A stretch of DNA of 44,979 bases, taken from positions 1 to 44,979 of the forward strand of contig JAHRAQ010000017.1 in the NCBI GenBank assembly GCA_020027205.1. The letters are read 5' to 3'. How positions within the stretch are numbered: the first letter of the stretch is position 1; each line of letters starts with the position of its first letter. The DNA comes from Nitrospirales bacterium. GTDB taxonomy: Bacteria; Nitrospirota; Nitrospiria; Nitrospirales; UBA8639. Position numbers and translations under genes: made by a program. A model generated the notes under the pieces. It was not told the DNA's origin. It worked only from the letters and a program-made list of their open reading frames with translations, and ran no database searches. Below are positions 7,330 through 14,695 of this stretch, in pieces.

Positions 7330-7668
7330 ATGAATGATAATGACAAGCCTTTGGTTTGGTTCCATGGCGAAGTTAAAACACCACCGTTTTCCAGAGCCGC
7401 CAAACTTGAAGCGGGATTCCTGCTAAGGAGGCTGCAACAGGGGCACACATTGGGTATGCCCCAATCCAAACCAATGCCAAGCATCGGATTGCGTTGCCAC
7501 GAACTACGAATCAATGATGAGAATACGACTTGGAGAATTATCTACCGAATTGAACCCGATGCCATCGTGATTCTTGACGTTTTCGCGAAGAAGACAAACG
7601 AGACACCACAACAGGTCATTAGAGTATGTCAAAAACGATTAAAGGCGTATCACCATGAAAGCAAATAA
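7330..7668 (+). CDS. HigB/RelE-superfamily toxin, phage Gp49-like (DUF891)
   Basis: A 112-residue protein with the Gp49-like pattern: an N-terminal strand (PLVWFHGEV), a helical region LEAGFLLRRLQQGHTLGMPQ, then the core HELRI...TWRIIYRIEPDAIVILDVFAKKTNETP and a basic helical end. This family comprises ribosome-dependent mRNA interferases of type II toxin-antitoxin systems. It overlaps the next gene, an XRE regulator, by 14 bp, in the toxin-first order typical of higBA. It lies at the left edge of an AT-richer island, immediately after dapF, and has its own promoter. Activity is inferred from the family. Confidence 0.85.
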   Translation: MNDNDKPLVWFHGEVKTPPFSRAAKLEAGFLLRRLQQGHTLGMPQSKPMPSIGLRCHELRINDENTTWRIIYRIEPDAIVILDVFAKKTNETPQQVIRVCQKRLKAYHHESK

Positions 7669-7984
7669 GAAAAAACGTCTGGAAAAAGCTGGGTGGAAAG
7701 TCGGCTCCGCCGATGAATTTCTTGGATTGTCTCCGGAAGAGTCGGCGTATATCGAACTGAAACTCACACTCTCCCACTCCGTAAAACAGAGCCGGATAAA
7801 GAAAAAACTTAGTCAGGTTGCGTTTGCGGATAAAATCGAATCCAGCCAGTCGAGAGTCGCAAAAATGGAAGCCGGCGATCCATCAATTTCCATTGACCTA
7901 TTGATGAAGTCGTTGTTTGCTCTGGGTGTCTCGAAACATGAAATTGCGCGGGCTATCTTGAAGAGCAAGGTCGCGCAAGTGTGA
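7655..7984 (+). CDS. XRE-family antitoxin (HigA-like)
   Basis: A 109-residue protein with a C-terminal helix-turn-helix of the XRE type: VKQSRIKKKLSQVAFADKIESSQSRVAKMEAGDPSISIDLLMKSLFALG, at about residues 46-95. The N-terminal part (WKVGSADEFLGLSPEESAYIELKLTL) is usual for HigA partners of Gp49-like toxins. It should neutralise the toxin encoded just upstream and repress their shared promoter through the palindrome at 7299-7318. The 14-bp overlap with the toxin gene indicates coupled translation. Confidence 0.88.
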   Translation: MKANKKKRLEKAGWKVGSADEFLGLSPEESAYIELKLTLSHSVKQSRIKKKLSQVAFADKIESSQSRVAKMEAGDPSISIDLLMKSLFALGVSKHEIARAILKSKVAQV

Positions 7985-7996
7985 TTCTCCGTACCG

Positions 7997-8043
7997 CCCC
8001 GTCAAAGTGACAGCCCTTGATGGAAGGCTGGATGTCACATCTC
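7997..8043 (+). pseudogene. Degenerate second copy of the dapF 3' end
   Basis: Aligned without gaps to dapF 7151-7197, it keeps the 11-base run AGGCTGGATGT and most surrounding bases. Translated in the matching frame it reads PVKVTALDGRLDVT against PVRVTAPGGRLDVT in dapF. It has no start or recognisable remainder. It suggests the toxin-antitoxin pair was inserted with, or beside, a duplicated or foreign dapF tail. The match is short, so chance is not excluded. Confidence 0.5.
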
Positions 8044-8143
8044 ATCTGACTGTTACTCTCCGCCTACCGCTTTTTTAAAAATTCACGTTCAGCAAAATCA
8101 CCGGCCTGTTCAAACTTGATGTGAGAATGGTGGTTGGCTTAGG

Positions 8144-8189
8144 TTATTTTTATATTTTGTTTATTTTCAATTAGTTATAATAAAAATAA
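8144..8189. repeat. AT-rich inverted repeat in the spacer before the GTPase gene
   Basis: TTATTTTTAT (8144-8153) and ATAAAAATAA (8180-8189) are perfect 10-bp inverted copies 26 bp apart, in the most AT-rich part of the island. It could be a cruciform or protein-binding site; no function is assigned. The rest of the 7985-8297 spacer holds the dapF remnant and the promoter-operator region. Confidence 0.6.
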
Positions 8190-8272
8190 AATGTTCCTAT
8201 TGTGTTCCAAAATACTTGACATCAAACAAAATGTGCCTTATACTTGTGTTTCTGGAACATGTTTGGAACATT
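8190..8272 (+). promoter_or_regulatory. Strong promoter of the GTPase gene between mirrored operator pairs
   Basis: A -35 TTGACA (8216-8221), 17-bp spacer and -10 TATACT (8239-8244) form a near-consensus promoter. Two TGTTCC sites lie upstream (8192-8197, 8203-8208) and two GGAACA sites downstream (8254-8259, 8265-8270). Each pair is spaced 11 bp, one helical turn. The 20-bp blocks 8190-8209 and 8253-8272 are inverted copies matching at 15 of 20 positions. A repressor binding both blocks would enclose the promoter; its identity is unknown. Confidence 0.75.
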
Positions 8273-8297
8273 AGTGGCTATAAAGGGGGGATTCAAC

Positions 8298-10613
8298 ATG
8301 ACAAAGCCAAGGCGATACACAGCATCGAAACAACGAGAGAAAAGCGGACAGCGATATTCTGTGATTTATCGCCATCCGGTTCGCATTGATCCATCAACAG
8401 GAAAACCAGGACGAAGAGTACGGCGATCTCTTGGAACTAATGACGAAGCCGAAGCAGACCGGCTCATCAACGAACTCAACATCCTGCTGGGTGATGATAA
8501 ATTCTGGACTCTCAGCGCACGACCATCAGCCAGTGACCGTTTCGACCCACGAGTTGTATCAATTTTCTACGATGGTATGGAGCCAGGTGAAGTGCGACAT
8601 TCTCGATTCGTTCGGGATGAGTACATCCCGCTACCGGGAACAGAAGAAGGCTACAAACGAATTTTGTTGCTAGGAACGACAGGTTCTGGAAAAACAACCT
8701 TGATCCGACAGCTCCTAGGAACGGACCCGGAAGACGAGCGCTTTCCATCTACTTCAACTGCAAAAACGACGATTGCTGATACAGAGATTGTCATAAACAA
8801 CTCCGCAACTTATGAATCTGTCGTCACATTTGCCCGGAAAGACGAGGTGATCGATCATTTTACGGATTGTGTATCAAGAGCGGCTACACTTCTCGTGCTA
8901 CAAAATTCTGACAAAATCGCGGTCCGCCGCGCCCTGTTGGATCATAAGGATCAGAGGTTTCGGTTCAGTTATGTACTTGGCCGGCACGCTGAATCAGCAC
9001 CGATTGCCAATGGCTTTTCAGATTTCGATGATCCAGATGAAGACGGGAAAGATGTCCATGCATTTGGCGCGCAACCAGATATACTGCCGGGAATCGACCT
9101 CGACAAAACCGAACGATTGATCAAGCGTTCAATGGATAAACTTCAAACGGTGGCCCAGGAAATTGAAGCAAGGGTGCAAGAAAACCTTGCCCTAGAACAA
9201 GAAGGCAATCACGCCACAAAAGAGATGTTAGAAGAGGAGCATGATAGAAAGCAGGAAGAATTTAACAGAGAGATTGGATTAGACGAGCGTTTTCACGAAA
9301 TTGTCGATGCTCTGCTTGACGAAATCGAGAAGCGTTTCGATGCGCTTACCGATGGAAAAATCATTCGTGACCAACAAGGTTGGCCGCAAGCTTGGATCTT
9401 TAAATCCGAGAGTCGCACTAAATTTCTCAAAGCTGTCAACAGGTTTTCTTCTAACTACGCCCCACTCTTTGGGCAGTTGCTTAGTCCGCTGGTAGACGGA
9501 ATCCGGGTTACTGGCCGGTTCCGTCCAGAGTGGTGGGAGAATGAGGCGCCTCGACTTGTTCTTATTGATGGCGAAGGCCTCGGCCATACGCCGAAATCAG
9601 CCGCCGCTCTCCCAACAGCTTTGGCAGAGACTATAAACGAAGTCAATGGGGTCCTACTGGTCGACAACGCGATGCAGCCAGTTCAGGCGGCACCGGCAGA
9701 GGCAATTCGTTCTATTCTTACTGCGGGCAATATTGAAAAACTCATTTTTTGTTTCACGCACTTTGATGAAGTGCGAGGTGATAACCTCGTTAATCCCAAT
9801 GATCGCGCCGAGCATATACTGGCTTCAGTGGAGAACTTGGTGTCATCTTTTCGTGAAGAGTATCATCCAAGTGCTGAACACGCTGTCCGCCGTCGGCTTG
9901 ATGGCGCACGGTTTTTCCTCGCAAACATTGACCAACAACTCAGCCCTACTGACCGAGAGCATAAACTAACGATCAGCCAACTGAAAAAGCTTGTTGGAAC
10001 ATTAGAAAAAATCGATGATCCAATTGATATTGGAGCGGCGCGGCCCACCTACGACAAAACCAACTTCGTACTTGCAATTACCAAGGCACTTGAATTGTTT
10101 CATCGTCGATGGAACGCTATCCTCGGCATTAAATTTCAATCGGATGTGGACAAAGAGCATTGGAGGAGAATTAAAGCACTGAGTCGACGGTTTGCAGAAG
10201 GAAGTTCCGACCAATACCACACACTTCGTCCTGCAGCCGATCTGCGTGAGTTTTTGAAAGACGAGATATATCGAACAGTCAATGTCCCTCTTGGCTGGAA
10301 GGGGCAACCCTCCAAAGATGACGCTGAGAAAGAAGCGATTATTGACAAATTTTTAAACAAAATTGCGAACCGTTTGATTGATGTAATTCGTCGGCGCCTT
10401 TCAGTCGATCCAATCACAGAATGGCAGACCGCATATGCGCTTCGCGGCAAAGGTTCTACTTTCGAGCGGGCGGATCAGATTTCATCAGATATTTTCGCCC
10501 GCAAGGTTCCTGTGCCAAGTAGTGCTCCGTCTCCTGACAAAAATAGATTTCTACACGAGATAATCGAAGCTATCCAAGTGGTTGCGACTGAGGAGGGCGT
10601 AGAGCTACATTAA
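8298..10613 (+). CDS. Large P-loop GTPase with integrase-arm-like N-terminus (possible defence protein)
   Basis: A 771-residue protein I cannot assign to a named family. Residues 15-70 (RYSVIYRHPVRIDPSTGKP, RRVRRSLGTNDEAEADRLI) resemble the arm-type DNA-binding domain of tyrosine recombinases, but no recombinase domain follows. The P-loop GTTGSGKTT is at 126-134, a Thr-rich switch-like stretch at 150-162, DGEGLGH (DxxG position) at 424-430, and THFDEV (G4 position) at 487-492. A long mostly helical insert, coiled-coil-like at 265-345, separates the P-loop from DxxG, somewhat as in dynamin-like GTPases. The ATG at 8298 follows a strong Shine-Dalgarno (AAGGGGGGA); an upstream in-frame start at 8244 overlaps the -10 and is rejected. 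Base composition is more AT-rich than the flanks. The setting (next to a toxin-antitoxin pair, own tightly flanked promoter) suggests an acquired defence or stress gene. Confidence 0.75.
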   Translation: MTKPRRYTASKQREKSGQRYSVIYRHPVRIDPSTGKPGRRVRRSLGTNDEAEADRLINELNILLGDDKFWTLSARPSASDRFDPRVVSIFYDGMEPGEVRHSRFVRDEYIPLPGTEEGYKRILLLGTTGSGKTTLIRQLLGTDPEDERFPSTSTAKTTIADTEIVINNSATYESVVTFARKDEVIDHFTDCVSRAATLLVLQNSDKIAVRRALLDHKDQRFRFSYVLGRHAESAPIANGFSDFDDPDEDGKDVHAFGAQPDILPGIDLDKTERLIKRSMDKLQTVAQEIEARVQENLALEQEGNHATKEMLEEEHDRKQEEFNREIGLDERFHEIVDALLDEIEKRFDALTDGKIIRDQQGWPQAWIFKSESRTKFLKAVNRFSSNYAPLFGQLLSPLVDGIRVTGRFRPEWWENEAPRLVLIDGEGLGHTPKSAAALPTALAETINEVNGVLLVDNAMQPVQAAPAEAIRSILTAGNIEKLIFCFTHFDEVRGDNLVNPNDRAEHILASVENLVSSFREEYHPSAEHAVRRRLDGARFFLANIDQQLSPTDREHKLTISQLKKLVGTLEKIDDPIDIGAARPTYDKTNFVLAITKALELFHRRWNAILGIKFQSDVDKEHWRRIKALSRRFAEGSSDQYHTLRPAADLREFLKDEIYRTVNVPLGWKGQPSKDDAEKEAIIDKFLNKIANRLIDVIRRRLSVDPITEWQTAYALRGKGSTFERADQISSDIFARKVPVPSSAPSPDKNRFLHEIIEAIQVVATEEGVELH

Positions 10614-10860
10614 CCACCTTGGCCGAGAATCAGTCACTTTTGTTGGAGAGTTTGTAAAAGTTAATCGTGATGCTGGTAAATGGGGGCTACTTACAGAAGA
10701 AGGACAGAGGTCGGGCGAGGTGATAGAAAATGGACCAAGTTTGAATGGTCTAGAAGTTGGAAGACGTTACAAATTTGATTGTGTTGGAGAGATTGAGGAG
10801 ATCCGGAGCACAGGCCGAGAAGTGCACACGCTCTATTTGCAAGAGTACGAACCTGTATGA
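10603..10860 (+). CDS. Out-of-phase continuation of the GTPase gene, or small partner gene without a standard start
   Basis: An open frame of 85 codons, in the +1 phase relative to the GTPase, spans the GTPase stop (TAA 10611-10613). It reads coherent protein: VTFVGEFVKVNRDAGKWGLL, then SGEVIENG, LNGLEVGRRYKFDCVGEIEE and HTLYLQEYEPV. The alternating pattern suggests a small beta barrel (OB or SH3-like). There is no ATG or TTG near the front and GTG only at 10720; ATT at 10609 is a possible rare start. A +1 shift at CAT-T-AAC (10608-10614) would fuse it to the GTPase. Candidates are a programmed frameshift, a recent indel or assembly error, or a coupled gene with a rare start. Confidence 0.55.
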   Translation, partial: SYINHLGRESVTFVGEFVKVNRDAGKWGLLTEEGQRSGEVIENGPSLNGLEVGRRYKFDCVGEIEEIRSTGREVHTLYLQEYEPV

Positions 10861-10932
10861 TCATTTCTTGTTGTCGTTCATTTCTGCTTCATATCGAAAC
10901 GATCGGTCGGTCTAGAGTTGCCATATACCCCC

Positions 10933-11286
10933 ATGTCCTCCCACGAAAAAATAAACTACGTCGAATTCCCCGCGAAGGACCTGGCGGCGACCAAAGCCTT
11001 CTTCACCGCCGTCTTCGGCTGGTCATTTGTGGATTACGGGCCTGACTATACGGCCTTTTCAAACGCGGGGCTGGACGGGGGGTTTTTCAAATCCGACCTG
11101 GTTGCCTCCACGGACAACGGCGGGGCGTTGATTGTGTTTTACAGCAACAATCTGGAGCAGACCCGGGCCAAGATCGAAGAGGCCGGCGGGTCGATTCTTA
11201 AACCCGTGTTCTCATTTCCCGGCGGGCGTCGGTTTCATTTCGGCGACCCCAACGGGAACGAGTACGCGGTGTGGTCGGATATCTGA
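10933..11286 (+). CDS. VOC-family (glyoxalase/bleomycin resistance-like) protein
   Basis: A 117-residue vicinal-oxygen-chelate fold protein. It begins with the typical first strand INYVEFPAKDLAATKAFFTAVFGWSF and ends with GGRRFHFGDPNGNEYAVWSD. This subgroup (similar to YcgJ/PhnB-like small VOC proteins) usually lacks an assigned substrate. Metal-ligand positions are not fully evident: the first strand has Glu where a His is common, and a His and a Glu are present near the end. The ATG at 10933 is preferred to a TTG at 10918. Base composition returns to the GC-rich norm here, marking the right edge of the island. A hairpin repeat follows its stop directly. Confidence 0.85.
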   Translation: MSSHEKINYVEFPAKDLAATKAFFTAVFGWSFVDYGPDYTAFSNAGLDGGFFKSDLVASTDNGGALIVFYSNNLEQTRAKIEEAGGSILKPVFSFPGGRRFHFGDPNGNEYAVWSDI

Positions 11287-11289
11287 CGA

Positions 11290-11317
11290 CTGGATTCCCG
11301 CTTTCGCGGGAAGCATG
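11290..11317. repeat. Hairpin repeat of the GIY-YIG-unit family, solitary copy
   Basis: It begins CTGGAT like 5493 and folds as TTCCCGC (11295-11301), loop TTTC, GCGGGAA (11306-11312). Relative to 5493-5522 both changed stem positions are compensated on the other arm while the loop is identical. It lies 3 bp after the VOC stop codon. Confidence 0.75.
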
Positions 11318-11424
11318 TGCCGCCGGCAAATGCTCCGAAGGTGACGGAAGGGGATGCGGGCAGGACGTAATAGGTTTCAGCATAACGGACAGGTTTCAAA
11401 CCGAGACACCGCCCGCGACCCGCC

Positions 11425-12507
11425 TTACTTCGGAAACTCACGCGGCGGCTCGACCGCCCAGCCCTCGCCGTTCAAACTGCGCAGAAACTCCACAAGGTCG
11501 TCTTTTTCCCGCTTCGTCAACTTCAAGGGTTTGATCACGGGGTCCAGGTGGGGATTCGGGTTTCCGCCCCGGTCGTAAAAGTCAATCACGTCGCGCAACG
11601 TCGCCACACTGCCGTCGTGCATGTAGGGGGCCGTTCTGGCGATTTCGCGGAGCGTGGGCGTTTTGAACGCGCCGCGGTCGTTGGGGTCGTTCGTGACGGC
11701 GTGGCGGCCGGCGTCGCCGGCGGCCTGTTTCCATCCCACGCCGAGGTTGTGAAATTTCTCGTCGGTGAAATTAAATCCGAAATGACAGCGCAGACACTGG
11801 CCTTTGCCCAGGAATATGCGAAAGCCGTTTTGCGCATTCTCCGACAAGGCGCCGGCGTCGTCCGCCTGACTGAATTTGTCGTAGGGACTGTTGCCGGACA
11901 GCAGGGTGCGTTGAAACGTCGCAATAGCTTTGCCAATCAGGTCCACCGTGATGGGCGCCGGCCCGAACGCCTGTTCGAAGAGTGGACGATAGCCGGCGAT
12001 GCTCTTCACTTTGGCGACCAGCGCGTCGTGGTCGGGAAACCCGTGCTCCACGGGGCTGACGAACGGGCCGACGGACTGGGCTTCCAGCGTGGCCGCGCGC
12101 CCGTCCCAGAACTGCGCTGAACTGAAGACGCGGTTGATGGCCGTCGGCGCGCTACGCCCGCCTTTCTGATCATGAATGCCGGTGGAGACAGGCCGCCCGT
12201 CGGTAAAGGCCAGCGCCGGGACATGGCAACTCGCGCAGGCGATGGTCCCGTTCGCCGACAATCGCTTGTCAAAAAACAGCAGTTTCCCCAGCGCCGCTTT
12301 TTCTTCGGTGAGCGGGTTGTCTTTGGGAATCACCAGGCTGTCCTGTTCCAATCCCAGCGGTAGCGTCAGTGGCAACGCCGTGTCGGCACGGGACGGCCCC
12401 GCATGAACGGTCATCCCGACCAGCAGAAGTCCGACAAGCAGATGCCGTCGCATCGGAGAATACGGGCGTCCGCCGGGAATGTCTTGTTTGCTCTTCTTGC
12501 TCGTCAT
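11425..12507 (-). CDS. Di-haem cytochrome c peroxidase / MauG family protein
   Basis: A 360-residue exported protein. After a signal peptide (MRRHLLVGLLLVGMTVHAGPSRA, residues 19-41) come two haem c motifs, CASCH and CLRCH, and the family stretches NPLTEEKAALGKLLFFDKRLS, GRSAPTAINRVF, FWDGRA and RGAFKTPTLREIARTAPYMHDGS. The protein would act in the periplasm, reducing hydrogen peroxide with electrons from small cytochromes; some family members instead oxidise other substrates. The start at 12507 is supported by a GGGAGG Shine-Dalgarno; an internal start at 12453 would also keep the signal. It is convergent with the VOC gene and 110 bp downstream of the oxygenase gene on the same strand. Confidence 0.92.
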   Translation of the reverse strand: MTSKKSKQDIPGGRPYSPMRRHLLVGLLLVGMTVHAGPSRADTALPLTLPLGLEQDSLVIPKDNPLTEEKAALGKLLFFDKRLSANGTIACASCHVPALAFTDGRPVSTGIHDQKGGRSAPTAINRVFSSAQFWDGRAATLEAQSVGPFVSPVEHGFPDHDALVAKVKSIAGYRPLFEQAFGPAPITVDLIGKAIATFQRTLLSGNSPYDKFSQADDAGALSENAQNGFRIFLGKGQCLRCHFGFNFTDEKFHNLGVGWKQAAGDAGRHAVTNDPNDRGAFKTPTLREIARTAPYMHDGSVATLRDVIDFYDRGGNPNPHLDPVIKPLKLTKREKDDLVEFLRSLNGEGWAVEPPREFPK

Positions 12508-12616
12508 GTCATGCCTCCCGTGTTGCGAATCGTTATCGTGTCGCTGCGTTGCCGATTATCACGAAGCGGGACATCGTTTATAACATACTCCCGCCCCCTC
12601 TCAACAACACGCCCAC

Positions 12617-13324
12617 CTATGTCGCATCGTGAAAAATAATGCCCAGGACGTGGCGTTGACCGGCGGTGAGCGGGCTGACGCCATGCCGCATCGCGGCTCG
12701 GAGTACGCCGCGCGTCCCCTGGACGGGCCGTTCATAGACCGGGAAGATAATCAGGTCGCCCAGCGCGGGACGGCACACGGTTGCTTTGGCCTGCCGGCGC
12801 GGCCGGTTTTCCACCAGCACAAAGTCGCCGCCGTCAAAATCTTTCCCCGGCGAGTTCAGCATGACCATCACTTGCAGCGGGAACCACGTCGGGCCATAGA
12901 TGTCCCGGTGCAAACAATTAAAATCGCCGGCGTTGTACCGAAACAGCAGGGGAGTCGGTCGTGTTTGTCCACGACGGTGACAGGCGTTTCGAAACGCCGC
13001 CAGCGTCGCGGGATACCGCTGCGGGCGGTTCATCATGGCCATCATTCGATTGGCGACGGGCGCCAGCCGCGCATACAGGCGGGTCCGCAACTGCGCCACC
13101 GCCGCCGGCAGGGGATACGCGAAATACGAATACTCGCCCTGCCCGAACTGATAACGCGCCATCACGATTCTGGATCGAAAATAGCGGTCGTGATTATACA
13201 ACGCGCGGAGGGCGCGGCAGGCGGAGGCCGGCAGCACGCGCGGCACATGGGCGTATCCGCTCGTCAGCAGCGAGTCGGCGATGGCCGCCCAGTCCAAGGT
13301 GTGAAAATTCGAAAGACGGTTCAT
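12617..13324 (-). CDS. 2OG-Fe(II) oxygenase family protein
   Basis: A 235-residue protein with a double-stranded beta-helix oxygenase core. The iron-binding triad is probably His139 and Asp141 (in LHRDIYGP) and His214 (MRHGVSPL), with Arg224 (GQRHVLGIIFHDA) placed to bind 2-oxoglutarate. The region FPLQVMVMLNSPGKDFDGGDFVLVENRPR is typical of the prolyl-hydroxylase-like branch. The substrate is unknown. The start at 13324 (MNRLSNFHTLDW) is preferred to 13417 because the upstream extension is low-complexity and unlike the family. It is divergent from mscS, and the roughly 200-bp spacer shows no strong promoter match. Confidence 0.85.
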   Translation of the reverse strand: MNRLSNFHTLDWAAIADSLLTSGYAHVPRVLPASACRALRALYNHDRYFRSRIVMARYQFGQGEYSYFAYPLPAAVAQLRTRLYARLAPVANRMMAMMNRPQRYPATLAAFRNACHRRGQTRPTPLLFRYNAGDFNCLHRDIYGPTWFPLQVMVMLNSPGKDFDGGDFVLVENRPRRQAKATVCRPALGDLIIFPVYERPVQGTRGVLRAAMRHGVSPLTAGQRHVLGIIFHDAT

Positions 13325-13534
13325 GGGCGCGGGCGTTCCGAACGTCGGCGTGGCGCGCACGGCAGCCGCACCTGTGCGCGGGACGAGTATTTGAAGCCTT
13401 CGGGTTCGGCCTGTCAACGCGCCGGGCGGTGAAAATCATTTAGACAAGGCCCTTCCAAACGGGTTATGGTAAGGGAGACCGCGCCGACCGTCGTCACCAC
13501 GGCGGCAGAGCGAGTCGCACCGAAAGGGCACAGC

Positions 13535-14695
13535 ATGACGCAATTCTGGGAACGCGTGACGGAAGTGTGGCACACGGGCGTGCTGGGCATCAGCCTCGGC
13601 GACGTGGTGACGGCGTTGCTCGTGTTGTTCGCGTTTCTGGGACTGCGCCGCGTCTTTTTCCGGCTCATCCTGTCCTCGATGCGGGCTGCCGCCCAAAAAA
13701 CCAAAACAGAGTTTGACGACCGGCTGCTCGCCGCCATGGAAAAACCTCTCGGCCTCGCCTTTGTGGTCGTCGGACTCTACGTGGCCGGCCAGTTCATCCC
13801 CCTGGGCGCGGCCTCCGGCGAGATTCTGGACCGGCTGATTCGCTCCCTGATCGCGCTGACGTTGTTCTGGGCCATCTTCCGGGCCATCGACCCCGTGTCG
13901 TCGCTCATGGACCGCGGGATTGCCATGCTGGCCAGTTCGAGCATGCGCGACACCATGAAGGGTTTCTTTGTGAAACTCACCAAATTCATCGTGGTCTGCC
14001 TGGGGATTGCGACCGTCTTTCAGGAATGGGGCTTTAACGTGGCGGCCATTCTGGGCGGCCTGGGGCTGGTCGGGATGGCCGTGGCGTTCGGCGCGCAGAA
14101 TTTTATCGCGAATCTGTTCGCGGGCCTGATGATTTTTCTGGACCGCATTTTTGAAAAAGGCAACTGGATTCGGACGCCGGACGTGGACGGCATCGTGGAG
14201 GACATCGGCTTTCGCGCCACCGCCATTCGCCGGTTCGATCAGGCCCTGGTGACCATTCCCAACGCCAAACTGGCCGGCGGCGCGCTGATTAATTTTTCCC
14301 GGCGGGCGCATCGAAGAATTTACTGGACCATCGGCCTGGAATACCGCACGACCCAGGATCAACTGCGCGCGATCATCCGCGAGATCACGGCCTACCTGAC
14401 CACCAGCCCGGACTTCCAAACGGATGCATCGAAAGGCACGCCGTGTTTTGTCTTCGTGGACGCCTTCGGCGCCTCCAGCATTGATCTGATGCTCTACTGT
14501 TTTACCGAGACCGCGCAGTGGAGGGAATGGCTGGAGTGCAAGGAACGCCTCGCCTACAAAGTCAAAACCATTGTCGAGAGTCACGGCGCGGCGTTTGCGT
14601 TTCCCTCGACTTCGCTGTACGTCGAATCGCTGCCGCCCGGCCAACCCGAAACATTTCCCCTGCCGGGACAAGTCTCCCGGCCCGCGGCCTCGTAG
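13535..14695 (+). CDS. MscS-family mechanosensitive channel
   Basis: A 386-residue inner-membrane protein. Several hydrophobic segments precede the pore-lining helix (VAAILGGLGLVGMAVAFGAQNFIANLFAGLMIFLDRIF), which is followed by the MscS beta domain (FEKGNWIRTPDVDGIVEDIGFRATAIRRFDQALVTIPNAKL) and a C-terminal alpha/beta region. By family knowledge it opens under membrane tension to release solutes in osmotic downshock. The ATG at 13535 is chosen because AAAGGG lies 9 nt upstream; an earlier in-frame ATG at 13466 would add a non-hydrophobic stretch. The secreted-protein gene follows with no gap after the stop. Confidence 0.93.
   Translation: MTQFWERVTEVWHTGVLGISLGDVVTALLVLFAFLGLRRVFFRLILSSMRAAAQKTKTEFDDRLLAAMEKPLGLAFVVVGLYVAGQFIPLGAASGEILDRLIRSLIALTLFWAIFRAIDPVSSLMDRGIAMLASSSMRDTMKGFFVKLTKFIVVCLGIATVFQEWGFNVAAILGGLGLVGMAVAFGAQNFIANLFAGLMIFLDRIFEKGNWIRTPDVDGIVEDIGFRATAIRRFDQALVTIPNAKLAGGALINFSRRAHRRIYWTIGLEYRTTQDQLRAIIREITAYLTTSPDFQTDASKGTPCFVFVDAFGASSIDLMLYCFTETAQWREWLECKERLAYKVKTIVESHGAAFAFPSTSLYVESLPPGQPETFPLPGQVSRPAAS

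Noticed and set aside
8254..8270. LexA-type operator upstream of the GTPase gene
   Set aside because: The half-sites are GGAACA in direct order; the Gram-positive LexA pattern GAAC-N4-GTTC is not formed within a block.
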